From positions 5,146,001-5,210,000 of the forward strand of contig NZ_JAANOU010000001.1 of assembly GCF_011758765.1 (NCBI RefSeq): a stretch of 64,000 nucleotides of DNA, in the 5' to 3' direction. Of the stretch, positions 43,935-54,568 are shown piece by piece. The first letter of the stretch is position 1, and every line of letters begins with the position of its first letter. The position numbers were made by a program, and so were the translations under genes. The notes beneath the pieces are model-generated. The model had not been told where the DNA came from. It did no database searches and saw only the letters and a list, made by a program, of their open reading frames with translations. This stretch comes from Amycolatopsis viridis (GTDB lineage Bacteria > Actinomycetota > Actinomycetes > Mycobacteriales > Pseudonocardiaceae).

Positions 43935-45167
43935 ATGAACGACACGGCAGAGGCTCCGAAACCGCATGGCCTGAGCGGTTTCGAGGAGACCGTGAAGGAC
44001 TTCTGGGCCAGCCGACCGCGCCGTCCCGCGCGGGGCGGCAAGATCGGCGGTGTGGCGGCGGCCATCGGCAACCGGTACGGCATCGACCCGGTCATCGTGC
44101 GGGTGGCGTTCGTGACGGCGACCGTCTTCGGCGGTGTCGGCGCCTCGCTCTACCTGCTGTGCTGGCTGCTGTTCCCGGCCGAGGGCGACGAGGTGTCGCC
44201 GGTCGAGTCGTTGTTCGGCCAGGGCCGCAGCTCGATGAGCAAGGCACTGACGATCGTGCTGGCCGTCCTGTTCTTCCCGCTGTCCAGCTGGGCGTTCGCC
44301 GGGGGCTGGTTCGACGGGGGCGGCATCATCGGGGCGGCGATGATGGTCACCGCGCTGTACCTGCTGCACCGCGGTCGCGGGCACCTCTACCGGCCGGTGC
44401 CGGTGACCCGCTCGGCCACGGCGGCGTTCTCGATGTCCGGTCCGGGCGCCACCCGGACGAGCGACACCGGCTGGGATCCGCTGGCCGCCGACCCGATGGC
44501 CTGGGATCTCCCCGATCCCACCCCGGCGCCGGCCCCGCCGCCACCGCCGCGCGCGCCGCGTCGGCGGAGCAAGATCGGCGTGGCCGCGTTCGCGCTGGCC
44601 TTGCTGGTGGCCGGCGCGGGAACGGCGCTCGGCTCGACCGGCACCACGTGGTTCTCCGCGCCGCACGTCATCGGCCTGGTGCTCGGTGTGCTGGGTGTCG
44701 GGATGGTGGCCGGCGCGTTCGCCGGCGCCGGACGCAAGCTGGTGCTCCTGGCGGTGCCGCTGTCGATCGTGGGTGTGGCGCTGACGTCGACGTCGTTGAG
44801 CGGCTACTCGGGCGGGATGGGCGACCTGACGGCCCGGCCCGCGAGCGCGGCGCAGGTGCTGCCGAGCTACCAGCGCACGGCCGGGACGATCGACCTGGAC
44901 CTGACCGGCCTGCCAACGGACGTGCCGGTGGCGACCGAGGTGCACCTCGGTGCGGGCGACACGACGGTCCGGGTGCCCGCCACGGCCGATGTGACCTACA
45001 CGTGCGAGTCGCAGGCCGGAACCGTGGACTGCTTCGGCCACGAGAGTTCCGGCCTCGGGGTCAGGTCGCTGACCGGCGTCGACTACGGCCCGGACGGGCC
45101 GGGCGGGTTGCAGCTCACCCTGAAGGTGGACCAGGGTGCGGGAACAGCGGAGGTGCGTCGTGGCTGA
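43935..45167 (+). CDS. PspC-domain multipass membrane protein
   Basis: A 410-aa protein. After a 40-residue cytoplasmic start, a PspC domain (GGKIGGVAAAIGNRYGID; VIVRVAFVTATVFGGVGASL; LYLLCWLLFPAEG) leads to further helices and a Pro-rich loop. A C-terminal extracytoplasmic domain of short strands (about residues 300-410, two cysteines) resembles the LiaF/DUF2154-like beta-helical modules of envelope-stress proteins. Start is ATG 43935 without an obvious ribosome site. It diverges from the PspC-type sensor kinase and overlaps the next small membrane-protein gene by eight bases. Confidence 0.88.
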   Translation: MNDTAEAPKPHGLSGFEETVKDFWASRPRRPARGGKIGGVAAAIGNRYGIDPVIVRVAFVTATVFGGVGASLYLLCWLLFPAEGDEVSPVESLFGQGRSSMSKALTIVLAVLFFPLSSWAFAGGWFDGGGIIGAAMMVTALYLLHRGRGHLYRPVPVTRSATAAFSMSGPGATRTSDTGWDPLAADPMAWDLPDPTPAPAPPPPPRAPRRRSKIGVAAFALALLVAGAGTALGSTGTTWFSAPHVIGLVLGVLGVGMVAGAFAGAGRKLVLLAVPLSIVGVALTSTSLSGYSGGMGDLTARPASAAQVLPSYQRTAGTIDLDLTGLPTDVPVATEVHLGAGDTTVRVPATADVTYTCESQAGTVDCFGHESSGLGVRSLTGVDYGPDGPGGLQLTLKVDQGAGTAEVRRG

Positions 45168-45399
45168 CCAGGAAAACCCGTACTCCTACGGCACCGAGAC
45201 CGTGCCGGAGCGGCGGCGCGGCGTGAACGTGTTCACGCTGATCCTCGGCGTCGCGACGTTGCTGGTCTCGGCCTACGTCCTGTCGGACGGCGCGGGGTGG
45301 CTGCCCTCGTTCGACCTGAAGTGGGTGCTGGCCGGCGGCGCGGTGTTCGTCGGGGTTCTGATGCTGGCCGCCTCGATGCGCGGTGGCCGGCGCAGATGA
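45160..45399 (+). CDS. Small two-helix membrane protein coupled to the PspC gene
   Basis: A 79-aa protein starting with VADQENPYSYGTE, then two hydrophobic helices (VNVFTLILGVATLLVSAYVL and WVLAGGAVFVGVLMLAAS) and a basic tail. Function unknown. The GTG has GGAGG six bases upstream and overlaps the end of the PspC gene, so it is translated with it. A strong terminator follows nine bases after its stop, ending this two-gene operon. Confidence 0.8.
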   Translation: MADQENPYSYGTETVPERRRGVNVFTLILGVATLLVSAYVLSDGAGWLPSFDLKWVLAGGAVFVGVLMLAASMRGGRRR

Positions 45400-45407
45400 C
45401 CAGAAAC

Positions 45408-45441
45408 GGAAAAGGCGGGAGCCGCGGCTCCCGCCTTTTCC
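45408..45441. terminator. Bidirectional terminator between the PspC operon and guaA
   Basis: A perfect 16-bp stem (45408-45423 with 45426-45441) has AAAA in one arm and TTTT in the other, so it can act on both strands. It fits exactly between two convergent stop codons. Confidence 0.9.
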
Positions 45442-45443
45442 GG

Positions 45444-47003
<1,560 letters not shown>

Positions 47004-47013
47004 CGGACCTCCA

Positions 47014-47205
47014 TCAGGACGACGTGTGTCTTCCATCGTCCCAGGTGGGCTGAGTCACGTGCACCCCGGGACGTGGTCGGGGCGGCTTGCGCGCCAGCCA
47101 GAAGAACAGCGGCGGCAGCACGACCTCGATCCCGGCCAGGACCAGCCTCCAGGCCAGCCCGTAGCCGGGGAAGATCGCGCCGTAGAAGCGTTCCCGGCTG
47201 TCGGC
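47014..47205 (-). pseudogene. Remnant of a DUF4345-type membrane protein with internal deletion
   Basis: The last 63 codons of an open frame encode RERFYGAIFPGYGLAW followed immediately by RLVLAGIEVVLPPLFFWLA. In complete DUF4345 proteins as I know them, these two blocks are separated by about 40-50 residues. Here the middle is missing and the N-terminus has no start or conserved sequence. The upstream frame is chance-open GC-rich DNA. I read this as a decayed gene. The alternative, a short genuine protein, is unlikely because there is no start codon with a ribosome site. Confidence 0.6.
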
Positions 47206-47222
47206 GGTCGCCCGGCACCCGC

Positions 47223-47315
47223 CGCGCCGAGCTCCTCGCCATCGCGCCTGTTCGCGGCCACCTACCAGCGGGCGGTGCGCTGCTGGGCGCGCTGCGGGAC
47301 GTGGTCGAGCTGTAG
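47223..47315 (+). pseudogene. Possible 3' fragment of a second gene
   Basis: Thirty codons ending in TAG encode RAELLAIAPVRGHLPAGG and then ALLGALRDVVEL, which reads like the helical C-terminus of a real protein. No start precedes it. It lies back to back with the DUF4345 remnant and 10 bases before a strong terminator. Parent family not recognised. Confidence 0.3.
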
Positions 47316-47325
47316 CCGGCACGAC

Positions 47326-47358
47326 GAAGGCCCCGGACGCGTGGTCCGGGGCCTTCGC
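47326..47358 (+). terminator. Strong hairpin after the gene remnants
   Basis: A perfect 14-bp stem (47326-47339 with 47345-47358) with a 5-base loop. It starts 11 bases after the stop of the plus-strand fragment. There is no long U-tract. The rest of the stretch up to 47600 shows no gene; it should hold the promoter of the dehydrogenase. Confidence 0.75.
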
Positions 47359-47600
47359 GGCTTGGGTGGCCGGCACGGCGGTCGCCTCTCGGCGAGGGGT
47401 CCGAACAGGGCTCCGGCCGAACCGGTATTCCCTGACGGCTGAAATGGTGAGGCCCGGGGGACACGGACCGCACCGACCGCTCTCTACAACGGACCTGCCA
47501 CCGGAGTTGTTCCCGGCTCCGTCCGTGCAAGCGTTCACCCGATGCGGTGGACGCGGCGAGACCCGAACCACGCTCCGTCAGGCGTTCTAAGTTGTTCGGC

Positions 47601-49046
47601 ATGGACACCATCACGCCGGAACCGCGGCCGGCCTGGATCGCCGGCCGTCCGGAGCAGGGCACGAGCACCTTGACCGTCCATCACCCGTTCGACGGGAGCG
47701 AGGTGGCGACCGTCGCGGTGCCCGGGGCGGACCAGGTCGAGCGCGCGGTGGCCGCGGCCGTCGCCGTCGCGCCGAAGCTCCGCGCGGCGCCCGCCCACCA
47801 GCGGGCCGCCGCGCTGGACCACACGTCCCGGCAGCTCGCCGAGCGCGCCGAGGAACTCGCCGAGCTGATCACCGCCGAGAACGGCAAGCCCCTGAAGTGG
47901 GCCGAGGCCGAGGTGCGCCGCGCGGTGTCGGTGTTCCGCATCGCCGCCGAGGAGGCCCGCCGCTTCTCCGGGGACCTGCAGCGGCTGGACACCGACACCG
48001 CGGGCGAGGGGCGCCTCGCGCTGGTCCGCCGGGTGCCCCGCGGCCCGGTCCTGGGCATCGCGCCGTTCAACTTCCCGCTCAACCTCGTCGCCCACAAGGT
48101 CGCCCCCGCGCTCGCGGCCGGCGCACCGATCATCGTGAAGCCCGCGCCGCGCACGCCGCTGTCCGCGCTGGTCCTGGGCGAGATCCTGGCCGAGACCGAC
48201 CTCCCGGAGGGCGCGTTCTCGGTCCTGCCGCTCGGCAACGACGACACCGCGAAGCTCGTCGCCGACCCGCGCCTGCCGGTCGTGTCGTTCACCGGTTCCG
48301 GCCCGGTCGGCTGGTCGCTGGCCGACGCCGCGCCACGCAAGCACGTCGTCCTCGAACTGGGCGGCAACGCAGCGGCGGTGGTGCTCGCCGACTGGCCGGA
48401 CCTCGCGGGTGCCGCGGAACGCGTCGCGACCTTCGGCAACTACCAGGCCGGCCAGTCGTGCATTGCGGTGCAGCGGGTCATCGTCGAGCGGTCCGTCGCC
48501 GACGAGTTCATCCCGGCGCTCGCCGAGGCGATCGCGGCGCTGCGGACCGGCGACCCCTACGACCCGGGGGTGGACGTCGGCCCGGTCGTCGACGAAGCCG
48601 CCGCCGAGCGGATCGTCAGCTGGGTCGACGAGGCCGTCGCCGCCGGCGCCAAACTCCTCGCCGGCGGCTCCCGCCAGGGCGCGACCGTCGAACCGACCCT
48701 GCTCACCAGCGTCCCCGCGGACACGAAGGCCTGGTCGGAGGAAATCTTCGGCCCCGTCCTGGCCGTCTCGGTGGTGGACGACGCCGACCAGGCGTTCGCC
48801 GCGGTCAACGCCTCCGCCTACGGCCTGCAGGCCGGCGTGTTCACCCGCGACGTGCGCCTCGCCTTCCGCGCCTCCGCCGAGCTCGCGGTCGGCGGAGTGA
48901 TCATCGGCGACGTGCCGTCCTACCGGGCCGACCAGATGCCCTACGGCGGGGTGAAGGGCTCCGGGGTGGGCCGCGAAGGCGTGCTCGCCGCCATGCACGA
49001 CCTCACCGAGGAGCAGGTCACCGTGTTCGCCGGGATCGACCTGTAG
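47601..49046 (+). CDS. Aldehyde dehydrogenase family protein
   Basis: A 481-aa NAD(P)-dependent aldehyde dehydrogenase. It has IAPFNFPLNLVAHKVAPALA in the cofactor domain, SFTGSGPVGW, the catalytic Glu in LELGGNAAAVV, and the nucleophilic Cys in YQAGQSCIAVQRVIV. The motif EEIFGPVLAVS and the C-terminal MPYGGVKGSGVGREG are typical. Substrate is not predictable; the sequence resembles the non-acylating succinate-semialdehyde/lactaldehyde-type group. ATG 47601 matches the usual N-terminus. The 3' end overlaps the convergent GMC oxidoreductase gene by 29 bases. Confidence 0.93.
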   Translation: MDTITPEPRPAWIAGRPEQGTSTLTVHHPFDGSEVATVAVPGADQVERAVAAAVAVAPKLRAAPAHQRAAALDHTSRQLAERAEELAELITAENGKPLKWAEAEVRRAVSVFRIAAEEARRFSGDLQRLDTDTAGEGRLALVRRVPRGPVLGIAPFNFPLNLVAHKVAPALAAGAPIIVKPAPRTPLSALVLGEILAETDLPEGAFSVLPLGNDDTAKLVADPRLPVVSFTGSGPVGWSLADAAPRKHVVLELGGNAAAVVLADWPDLAGAAERVATFGNYQAGQSCIAVQRVIVERSVADEFIPALAEAIAALRTGDPYDPGVDVGPVVDEAAAERIVSWVDEAVAAGAKLLAGGSRQGATVEPTLLTSVPADTKAWSEEIFGPVLAVSVVDDADQAFAAVNASAYGLQAGVFTRDVRLAFRASAELAVGGVIIGDVPSYRADQMPYGGVKGSGVGREGVLAAMHDLTEEQVTVFAGIDL

Positions 49047-50751
49047 CCACGAGCGGCAGTCGCAGGGCGGCCGGAGCGTCGGCCGGCACCGCGGGGTGCT
49101 TCGGCGGGACCGGCTGGATCCGCCGGTAGCCCTGCGACTGGCCGGGCCGCGCGTCCGGCTCGCCCTTGTTCGGCCAGAAGGAGAACGCGCGCTCGGCCTG
49201 CGCGGTGATCGTCAGCGACGGGTTGACGCCGAGGTTCGCGGTGATCGCCGTGCCGTCCACGATGGACAGTCCGGGGTAACCGAACACCCGGTGGTAGGGG
49301 TCGATCACGCCGTCCTGGGCGCTGGTGCCGATCGGGGCGCCGCCGATGAAGTGCGCGGTGAGCGGGATGTCGAAGATCTCGCCCCAGGTGCCACCAGCGA
49401 TGCCGTCGATGTGCTTCGCCGTCAGCTCGTTGGCCCGGTGCCCGGCCGGGATGAACGTCGGGTTCGGCTCGCCGTGCCCCTGCTTGGACGTGTACTTGCG
49501 CCGGCCGAACAGGCCGCGCCTGGTGTACGTGGTGATCGAGTTGTCCAGGCTCTGCATCACCAGCAGGATCACGGTCCGTTCGCTCCACCGGTACCCGTTG
49601 AGCAGCTTCGCGCTCTGCAGCGGGTGCTTGGCGATGAACCGCACGGCCTGCAGCCACCGCGGCGCCGGCGCGGATCCGTCGGTGGCGATCGTCTGCAGCA
49701 GGCTCATCGCGTTGCTGCCCTTGCCGTAGCGCACCGGCTCGATGTGGGTGGACTCGTCGGGGTGGAACGACGAGGTGATCGCGACGCCCTTGCTGAAGTC
49801 GCGTGCCGGGTCCACGGCGGGACGGCCGGCGCCGATGATGGCCTCGGAGTTGGTGCGGGTCAGCTCCCCGAGGCGGGGCGACAGCCGGGGCAGCACGCCG
49901 CGGTCGCGCATGTCGTGCAGCAGCCGCTGGGTGCCCCAGGTGCCCGCGGCGAGCACGACCTGTCCGGCGGTGAGCGTCGTCCGGAACCTCTTCGACCGGG
50001 TGCCGGTCTTGTGCACGTCGACCTCGAACGACCCGTCCCCGCGCGGGCGCACCGCGGTGACGGTGGTGAGCGGGATGACCTTCGCTCCGCCCTGCTCGGC
50101 GAGGTACAGGTAGTTCTTGACCAGCGTGTTCTTCGCGCCGACGCGGCAGCCGGTCATGCACGAGCCGCATTCGGTGCAGCCCGTCCGCTCCGGCCCGGCG
50201 CCGCCGAAGAACGGATCCGGCACCCGCTCGCCCGGCTTGTCGAAGAAGACGCCGACCGGTGTCGGGTGGTAGCTGTCCGCGACTCCCATGTCGGCGGCGA
50301 CCTTCTGCATGACCTCGTCCGACGGGGTCACGCTCGGGTTGGTGACCACTCCGAGCATCCGGCTCGCCTGGTCGTAGTACGGCGCGAGTTCGGACTCCCA
50401 GTCGGTGATGTGGGCCCACTGCTTGTCCTGGTAGAACGGCTTGAGCGGCCGGTACAGGGTGTTGGCGTAGACCAGCGACCCGCCGCCGACCCCGGCGCCG
50501 GCGAGGATCATCACGTCCCGCAGCAGGTGGATCCGCTGGATGCCGAAGCAGCCCAGTGCGGGCGCCCACAGGTAGCGCTTGAGGTCCCAGGACGTCTTGG
50601 CGAACTCGTCGTCGGCGAACCGGCGGCCCGCCTCGACGACCGCCACCCGGTAGCCCTTCTCGGTCAGCCGGAGCGCGGCGACGCTGCCGCCGAACCCCGA
50701 TCCGACCACGATGACGTCATAGTCAGCCGCATTGCTGTTACGCGTGGTCAC
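49018..50751 (-). CDS. GMC-type FAD oxidoreductase, ChoD-like
   Basis: A 577-aa flavoprotein matching the mycobacterial Rv3409c (ChoD) type. The FAD-binding N-terminus is YDVIVVGSGFGGSVAALRLT, followed by ILAGAGVGGGSLVYANTLYR. A four-Cys cluster, CTECGSCMTGC (about residues 190-200), could hold an Fe-S centre or zinc. The C-terminal GMC signature includes FGYPGLSIVDGTAITANLGV. ChoD was annotated as cholesterol oxidase, but that activity is doubtful and the substrate remains open. ATG start. It stands in the conserved place upstream of guaB3, here displaced by the inserted HAD-methyltransferase pair. Confidence 0.9.
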   Translation of the reverse strand: MTTRNSNAADYDVIVVGSGFGGSVAALRLTEKGYRVAVVEAGRRFADDEFAKTSWDLKRYLWAPALGCFGIQRIHLLRDVMILAGAGVGGGSLVYANTLYRPLKPFYQDKQWAHITDWESELAPYYDQASRMLGVVTNPSVTPSDEVMQKVAADMGVADSYHPTPVGVFFDKPGERVPDPFFGGAGPERTGCTECGSCMTGCRVGAKNTLVKNYLYLAEQGGAKVIPLTTVTAVRPRGDGSFEVDVHKTGTRSKRFRTTLTAGQVVLAAGTWGTQRLLHDMRDRGVLPRLSPRLGELTRTNSEAIIGAGRPAVDPARDFSKGVAITSSFHPDESTHIEPVRYGKGSNAMSLLQTIATDGSAPAPRWLQAVRFIAKHPLQSAKLLNGYRWSERTVILLVMQSLDNSITTYTRRGLFGRRKYTSKQGHGEPNPTFIPAGHRANELTAKHIDGIAGGTWGEIFDIPLTAHFIGGAPIGTSAQDGVIDPYHRVFGYPGLSIVDGTAITANLGVNPSLTITAQAERAFSFWPNKGEPDARPGQSQGYRRIQPVPPKHPAVPADAPAALRLPLVATGRSRRTR

Positions 50752-50894
50752 AGGTAAAGCGTAACCACGACCACACCGATGTGACCAGTAGTAAGTTACC
50801 GATGGGTTCGGGCAACCTGTGGGCGTTTTGTTACGTGTCTCGCCCAGGCGAGTGTTTAACGTTGTACATCAACATCACACCTGGGGAGCCCGAT

Positions 50895-53507
50895 TTGTCA
50901 CTACCGCCCTCGCTCGAGCGCGTCAGTCGCCTGATCAGCGACGGCTCGTGCGCCGCACTGTCACTCGACATCTTCGACACCATCCTGTGGCGGCGTACGC
51001 CCCGTCCCACTGACGTGTTCGCCGTGCTCGGCGCCCGCCTCGTGCGCGACGGCCGCTGCCCGGAGTGGGTCACGCCCGCCGCGTTCCGGCGCATGCGGAT
51101 CACCGCCGAACAGGACGCGCGGCGCAGTGACGCGGCCCTGGGGCCCGAGGTGTCGTTGTCCGACATCTGGCAGCACATGCCCCTGGCGATCTTCGACGCC
51201 GGCCTGCCCGAGCTGGTGCGCGCCGAGGTGACCTGCGAGCGGGACTTCACCGTCCCCGACGCCGACATCGCCGAACTGGTCGAGCTGGCCGCGAAGCACC
51301 GCGTGCCGACAGTGCTGGTGTCCGACACCTACTTCACCGAGGAGCACCTCGCCGAGCTGCTGGACCGGCCCGGCCTGGGTGCCCTGCGCGACGCGCGGAT
51401 CTTCCGCTCCCACCAGCACGGCCTCGACAAAGCGTCCGGGCTGTGGAAGATCGTGCTGGACAACCTGGGCGTGCTCCCCGAGCAGGTCGTGCACATCGGG
51501 GACAACCCGGTCGCCGACGTCGAGGTGCCCGGGAAGCTGGGCATCCGGACCGTGCACTACGAGCGGCTCGACGAGCAGTTCCACGTGGTGCTGGAACGGG
51601 AACGCGAACCGCTCGGCCTGGAGGACCCGCTCGGCGAGCACCTGGACCTCGACCTCGGCGACTTCGGCCTGACGAGCCTGCGCGCGAAGACGCTGCTGCG
51701 CGCCGATCCGGAAGCGCAGACGCCGATCCGCACCGCGTGGCGCTACGGCGCCTCCGTGCTCGGCCCGGTGCTGACCGGGTTCGCGGAATGGGTCGCGCGG
51801 CGTGCCCACGACTCCGGCATCCCGGTGCTGTGGTGCCCGATGCGCGAGGGCACGATGCTCTCCACCCTGATCAACAACGCCGCGCAGGCCCGTGGCTGGT
51901 CGGTGGAGGCCCGGCCGGTCTGGCTGTCCCGGCACGTCACGTCGCTGGCCGCGCTCGACCCGGCCGACCCGGTCTCGCTGCGGGAGTTCATCCGGCAGCG
52001 GCACGGCCTCACCGTCCACCATCTGCTCCAGGCCCTGCACCTGCGACCGGGCGACGTGCCGCCGCTGGCGGAGATGCTCGACGCGGTCCTGGACAACGAC
52101 CCCGCCGTCGACCTGGTCTGCGGCGCGCTCACCGAGACCGCCCACCTGCGGAACCGGCTGACCGTGACGGTGACCCGCATCCGCGAGCGCGTGCTGGCCG
52201 AGCTGCGCCGCGCCGGGATGCTGGACGCGCGGGAACCGGCGCTGGTCGACCTGGGCTGGGGCGGGACGATCCAGTACTTCCTCGGCCGGGTGCTCGACGT
52301 GTCCGGTACCGGCATCCGGCCCGCCGGCTTCTACCTGGCCACCGACGACCGCTCCACGCGCGTGTTCCGGGCGGGGCTGCGCATCGAGGGCTACCTCAGC
52401 CAGGGCGGGCACCCACCGGAGATCGCGCGCACCATCAGCCGCAGCCCGGAAGTGCTGGAGCAGTCGGTGAACGACTTCTGCGGGTCGCTGCTGGACTTCG
52501 CCGACGACGGCTCCCCCGTGCTCGGCCCGGCCTCGGACGGCGAGGCTCAGCTCGCGCAGCGGCGCGCGGTCCAGGACGGCATCCGCGAGTTCCAGGTCCA
52601 GTGGTACCGGTACGCCGACGACAGCCGGGCGGACCTGACCGGTACCGCCCGGCACCGGCTGGCGAACATCCTGGTGTCCGCGCTCAAGGCGCCGAACGCC
52701 GAGGAGGCCGCGGTGTTCGGCAACTGGGCGCACGAGGACAACTTCGGTTCCGCGCTGGTCACCCGGGTCGTCCCGGAGGACCTCGTGCCCGCGATCCCCT
52801 ACCTGTCCCCCGCCGACCTGGGCGACCTGGCGATGCGCGACGCGTTCTGGCCGGCCCTGCTGGCCGCGTCGGACACCCGCCTGGCCGCCGGCGCGCGGGC
52901 GCTGGCCGAGCGGCAGGTGGATCCGGATCTGTTCGAGCCGTCCGAAGATCCGGCGGAGACGCGCCTGAGTCTGCGCACCGGCGACGGGGAATGGCACGAC
53001 GGCCCGCGGCGCCGGGTACGGATCAACCACAATGGACTGTCGTTCGCCCGGCTGGACTTCCGCTCGGCCGACGTCACCGACCTCGCGGTCGCGATCCCCG
53101 GCCGCCCGGCGCTGGTGCGCATCGACTGGGTCGAGGTGCGGGCGCACGTGCCCGGCCAGAGCGTGGCGCGCATCGAGCGATGGGAACAGCCCGAAGACTT
53201 CGCCGGGCTGATCCACGCCGCCTGCCGCTGGCTGGGCGGCACGCTGTTCGAGTTCGAGGCCGACGAGTCGGCGATCTGGTTCCCGGTCGCCGCACGGATG
53301 GGTGCGCCGGTGACGTCCGGGCAGGTGACCGTGGCGTTCGCGACGCTGCCGAAGTCGCGAACCGGGCTCGGCGGGCACCCGCCGTCGGCGTCGCGCATGA
53401 CGCGGGTGACCAGCCGGGTGCGTGAGGAGCTCCGGGCGCGCGGGACGGTCGGTCTGGCCACCTCGGCCGCCCGCATCGCGGTGCGGCAGTTGCGGAGCGG
53501 CAAGTGA
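50895..53507 (+). CDS. Large HAD-type hydrolase protein (COG5610-like)
   Basis: An 870-aa protein. The first 230 residues are a HAD domain: SLDIFDTILW (nucleophile Asp25, Thr at +4), VSDTYFTEEHL (motif II), HGLDKASGLW (motif III Lys) and HIGDNPVADVE (motif IV). The residue two after the nucleophile is Phe, not the Asp usual in HAD phosphatases. The remaining 640 residues (e.g. IPVLWCPMREGTMLSTLINN; EPALVDLGWGGTIQYFLGRV) resemble large HAD proteins found near surface-polysaccharide genes. TTG 50895 is chosen because GGGGAG lies six bases upstream; the frame opens earlier through AT-richer, non-coding-like sequence. It is coupled to the methyltransferase by a 4-base overlap. Confidence 0.75.
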   Translation: MSLPPSLERVSRLISDGSCAALSLDIFDTILWRRTPRPTDVFAVLGARLVRDGRCPEWVTPAAFRRMRITAEQDARRSDAALGPEVSLSDIWQHMPLAIFDAGLPELVRAEVTCERDFTVPDADIAELVELAAKHRVPTVLVSDTYFTEEHLAELLDRPGLGALRDARIFRSHQHGLDKASGLWKIVLDNLGVLPEQVVHIGDNPVADVEVPGKLGIRTVHYERLDEQFHVVLEREREPLGLEDPLGEHLDLDLGDFGLTSLRAKTLLRADPEAQTPIRTAWRYGASVLGPVLTGFAEWVARRAHDSGIPVLWCPMREGTMLSTLINNAAQARGWSVEARPVWLSRHVTSLAALDPADPVSLREFIRQRHGLTVHHLLQALHLRPGDVPPLAEMLDAVLDNDPAVDLVCGALTETAHLRNRLTVTVTRIRERVLAELRRAGMLDAREPALVDLGWGGTIQYFLGRVLDVSGTGIRPAGFYLATDDRSTRVFRAGLRIEGYLSQGGHPPEIARTISRSPEVLEQSVNDFCGSLLDFADDGSPVLGPASDGEAQLAQRRAVQDGIREFQVQWYRYADDSRADLTGTARHRLANILVSALKAPNAEEAAVFGNWAHEDNFGSALVTRVVPEDLVPAIPYLSPADLGDLAMRDAFWPALLAASDTRLAAGARALAERQVDPDLFEPSEDPAETRLSLRTGDGEWHDGPRRRVRINHNGLSFARLDFRSADVTDLAVAIPGRPALVRIDWVEVRAHVPGQSVARIERWEQPEDFAGLIHAACRWLGGTLFEFEADESAIWFPVAARMGAPVTSGQVTVAFATLPKSRTGLGGHPPSASRMTRVTSRVREELRARGTVGLATSAARIAVRQLRSGK

Positions 53508-54502
53508 ACTACGGCACCCGCACCGACCCGCACGCCCAGGCCCGGGCCGCCCGGCAGGGGCCCGTGCTCCTGCATTCGCTGTCCTGTTTCCGGGAGATCT
53601 TCGAGATCGTCTACGCGCACCGTCCGATCAGGACAGTGGTCGAGGTCGGGGTGGAATCCGGGCAGGTCAGCGGCATCTACACGGAGCTGGGTGCGACGGC
53701 GGTGTACTGCGTCGACCCGGAACCGACGGACAGCCTCCGCGCCGCGCTCCGCGCGAACCCGGCCCTGCACCTGGTCGAAGCGCACTCCCCGGACGTGCTG
53801 CCGGAGCTGCCGGTCGCCGATCTGTACGTGCTCGACGGCGACCACAACTACGCCACCGTGCGCGCCGAGCTGGACTGGGTGCTGGCGAACGCGCCGGACG
53901 CCGTGGCCGTGCTGCACGACCTGCTGTGGCCGTGCTCGCGGCGGGACCAGTACTACCTGCCGTCCCGGCTCGCGCCGGAGGACCGGCATCCGTCCAGTGC
54001 GGACGGTCCGACGGTGTGGCACGACGAGCTGACGCCAGCCGGGTTCGTCGGCCTGGGCGCGTTCACCGCCGCGCAGGAGGCCGGCGGCGAGCGCAACGGC
54101 GTGCTCACCGCGGTCGAGGACGCGCTCGCCGCGCACGACGGCTGGCACCTCGCGATGGTCCCGGCGATCTTCGGTGTCGGGGTGGTGACCCGGCACGAGG
54201 CGCTGCTCGGCGCGCTGGCGCCGTACCGCGACTCGCGGCTGCTGTACACGATGGAGAACAACCGCATCGCGCTCTACACACGCCTGCTGCAACTCCAGTT
54301 CGAGGCGGTCGCGCACGCGGAGGACGCGGACACCATGGCGGAGACCGTCAACCGGCAGCGCCAGGAGATCGACCGGCTCACGGCCGAGACCGCGGACCTG
54401 CGCGCTCAGGCCGGCGAGCTGCGCCGGCAGAACGAACGGCTGCGCGCGATGGTTGACGAGCGTTCCCCCTCGCTCGCCGACCGCGTCCTGCGGCGGCAGT
54501 GA
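53504..54502 (+). CDS. Class I SAM-dependent methyltransferase with C-terminal coiled coil
   Basis: A 332-aa protein. The Rossmann methyltransferase core has motif I VVEVGVESGQVSG, an acidic residue after the second strand (YCVDPEP) and LYVLDGDHNYATVRAELDW, like Methyltransf_24/sugar-methyltransferase folds. Residues about 270-320 form a predicted coiled coil (ETVNRQRQEIDRLTAETADL; RAQAGELRRQNERLRAMVDE). The GTG start overlaps the stop of the HAD gene (GTGA). A role in modifying a cell-surface polysaccharide is plausible from the partner gene, but no substrate is visible. Confidence 0.8.
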   Translation: MNYGTRTDPHAQARAARQGPVLLHSLSCFREIFEIVYAHRPIRTVVEVGVESGQVSGIYTELGATAVYCVDPEPTDSLRAALRANPALHLVEAHSPDVLPELPVADLYVLDGDHNYATVRAELDWVLANAPDAVAVLHDLLWPCSRRDQYYLPSRLAPEDRHPSSADGPTVWHDELTPAGFVGLGAFTAAQEAGGERNGVLTAVEDALAAHDGWHLAMVPAIFGVGVVTRHEALLGALAPYRDSRLLYTMENNRIALYTRLLQLQFEAVAHAEDADTMAETVNRQRQEIDRLTAETADLRAQAGELRRQNERLRAMVDERSPSLADRVLRRQ

Positions 54503-54519
54503 GCCGGCTTCACCGATAC

Positions 54520-54556
54520 CCCGGGTGGGGGCGCGCCTCGCCCGCCACCACCCGGG
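54520..54556. terminator. Possible terminator between the methyltransferase and guaB3
   Basis: A 9-bp perfect stem (54520-54528 with 54548-54556) flanks a GC-rich loop that can fold further. It lies between two convergent stop codons. There is no U-tract, so confidence is moderate. Confidence 0.5.
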
Positions 54557-54568
54557 TGCAGCCGTGGC

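Noticed and set aside
50781-50894. N-terminal extension of the HAD-type protein from a GTG at 50781
   Set aside because: The added 38 codons use rare, AT-rich codons unlike the rest, while TTG 50895 has a well-spaced GGGGAG site.
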